Positions 4,416 to 5,498 of a stretch of 5,498 bases of DNA are shown one piece after another. Source of the stretch: Psychromonas sp. GTDB lineage: Bacteria; Pseudomonadota; Gammaproteobacteria; Enterobacterales; Psychromonadaceae. The notes beneath the pieces were generated by a model. It was given only the letters and a program-made list of their open reading frames with translations. It was not told the origin of the DNA and ran no database searches. The position numbers and the translations under genes are program-made. The DNA lies in NCBI GenBank assembly GCA_023145575.1, contig JAGLDN010000005.1:1-5498 (forward strand), given 5' to 3'. The first letter of the stretch is position 1. Each line of letters begins with the position of its first letter.

Positions 4416-5498
4416 TTAATTCACTTTTTTAAACGAATTCAGAATGCTTTCACGGTAAATATCACCTCGATTTGTTTTGTGCTGCATTCCTTTTATTCCT
4501 ACGTGAAACATTTTAGTGCTTTTTAGGAGGTTTAAAGCAACATGTCGCACGCTTGCGAGGTTCTCTACTGCATTTTATCGTCTAATTCTGCACTGATCCT
4601 CTCTCATTACAACATCAAGCTTCCAATGTAGGCTATTTTCAATAGACAAATGGTCTCTTGCTGCATTTAAAAACTGTTCACATGTTAGCTCTGATGAACT
4701 GATATAATACTTGTTTGAACAGGTGGTTTCTTTTCCTTTTTACTTTCTAAATGAAAGCGAATATCCAATGCTTTTTAGCCCTGGCAACTCAAAAGCTAAA
4801 TCTTCGATTTCGCTGGTATTTAGTGAGATTAGACCATGGCGATCTTCTATCCTTCCATGCCCGTTATCATCCATAGTGAAAACATCTAAAGGATTTTCTT
4901 CTAAACGCTTTGCATTAAATACATTTATTAATGCCTCATGAAGCCTACCTTGATAGCCTTTTATTGCGAGTAAATAATCACCACCTTTATCAATTATTTT
5001 CTGCGCTATTTTTGTTTGGCATCCCATTGCATCAATGCTTATAAGGCAACCTCTAATATCTAACAAGTCCAGTAATTTAGGGATCGCCGCGATTTCATTT
5101 GATTTTATATCTGTTGTAACCTGCCCTAATGAAACAGAATGCTTAGCGCAGAACGCACTAACAACGTGCACCATTCCAGTTTTTCCATCTTTATCAGTTA
5201 TTTCAGTAAATGAACCTTTTAAACTTTTACCATCAATTGCAATTACATCTCCGTGAATGAACTCGCAACATTCAGACATCCAGTTGGCAACGTTAAGCTG
5301 AAACCCTTTTGGATCAAGCAAGCCCATAACTCGTGCAATTGTATCGTGGGTTGGCATTCCTTTTTTAAAAGGCAGGTATTTTCGAATTCAAATGAGTTTA
5401 TCTAATCCAAAATCTTCAATTTCTTCCCATGTATCAGCACCAGAAATAACAGCTTAGATAATTAAAAAAAGAATATCTAGGAGTTTATGTTTCACTTT
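4416..5498 (-). pseudogene. ISAs1-family transposase with four in-frame stops, partial at window edge
   Basis: One reading frame runs through the whole stretch without a frameshift: KVKHKLLDILFLI, AVISGADTWEEIEDFG, IRKYLPFKKGMPTHDTIARVMG, IAIDGKSLKGS, ISIDAMGCQTKIA, GHGRIEDRH, GLKSIGYSLSF, YYISSSELT, DHLSIENSLHWKLDV, NAVENLASVRHVALNLLK, ending with TAA at 4416-4418. It is broken by TAA (5454-5456), TGA (5388-5390), TAA (4740-4742) and TAA (4575-4577). The DDE residues remain: Asp of IDGKS, Asp of IDAMGCQ, and Glu of SIENSLHW (codon 4638-4640). From the edge it has 360 codons before the final stop against roughly 370 for the family, so little of the N-terminus is outside. The longest open segment is 4740-5357. 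Non-functional as written. Confidence 0.9.

Larger units (their letters stand above)
4204..5498 (-). mobile_element. ISAs1-family insertion sequence (extends past window)
   Basis: The element is identified by its transposase (4416-5498). Its downstream end is placed at 4204 because the sequence there starts CAGGGCGAG, of the CAGGG type that I recall for ISAs1-family ends, and because homology of the flanking gene to its paralogues stops at 4203. The other end lies beyond 5498. The nine bases AACACAATA (4195-4203) next to the end are the expected target duplication, since ISAs1 elements make about 8-10-bp duplications. The element has decayed and cannot encode its own full transposase. Confidence 0.8.

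Noticed and set aside
4711..5256. Plus-strand ORFs of 76 and 73 codons (4711-4941, 5035-5256)
   Set aside because: Both are antisense to the recognisable ISAs1 transposase frame and have no independent support.

Overview
The window looks like an AT-rich, repeat-laden stretch of a gammaproteobacterial chromosome. The basis for this is an Escherichia coli-type tusD-tusC-tusB set, which is typical of Gammaproteobacteria, preceded by a RidA gene. All recognisable genes lie on the minus strand. The genus cannot be fixed from the sequence; a repeat-rich marine or host-associated lineage is only a guess.

Layout from left to right. (1) Positions 1-1053 contain no recognisable conserved gene. They hold a hairpin that would occlude a strong Shine-Dalgarno sequence in front of a 45-codon plus-strand ORF (204-341), and a set of three concentric inverted repeats (422-955, 453-832, 496-779) that looks like nested miniature elements. 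(2) Positions 1054-2498 are an ordinary, intact minus-strand operon, ridA-tusD-tusC-tusB. The TusBCD complex relays sulfur for 2-thiolation of tRNA wobble uridine, and RidA detoxifies reactive enamine/imine intermediates. The genes overlap or are 2-10 nt apart; tusD appears to start at TTG inside the end of ridA. tusA and tusE are not in the window. (3) Positions 2573-4203 are a tandem array of three members of an unrecognised protein family, read on the minus strand in the order C, B, A. B (216 aa) is intact. A is collinear with B but carries one in-frame TGA. C is cut by an insertion sequence, leaving only its C-terminal 63 codons. The family shows ordered Cys-His-Asp residues in motifs that suggest a papain- or transglutaminase-like fold. 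(4) Positions 4204 to the window end are an ISAs1-family insertion sequence whose transposase is still collinear and keeps its DDE residues, but is broken by four in-frame stop codons.

The most interesting material is the accessory half: a small tandem family of possible cysteine-triad enzymes with conserved ends and a divergent middle, undergoing decay by nonsense mutation and IS insertion, next to housekeeping sulfur-relay genes. A short TATACCC(A/G)TGTGA-like repeat recurs throughout and lies between nearly all of these blocks.
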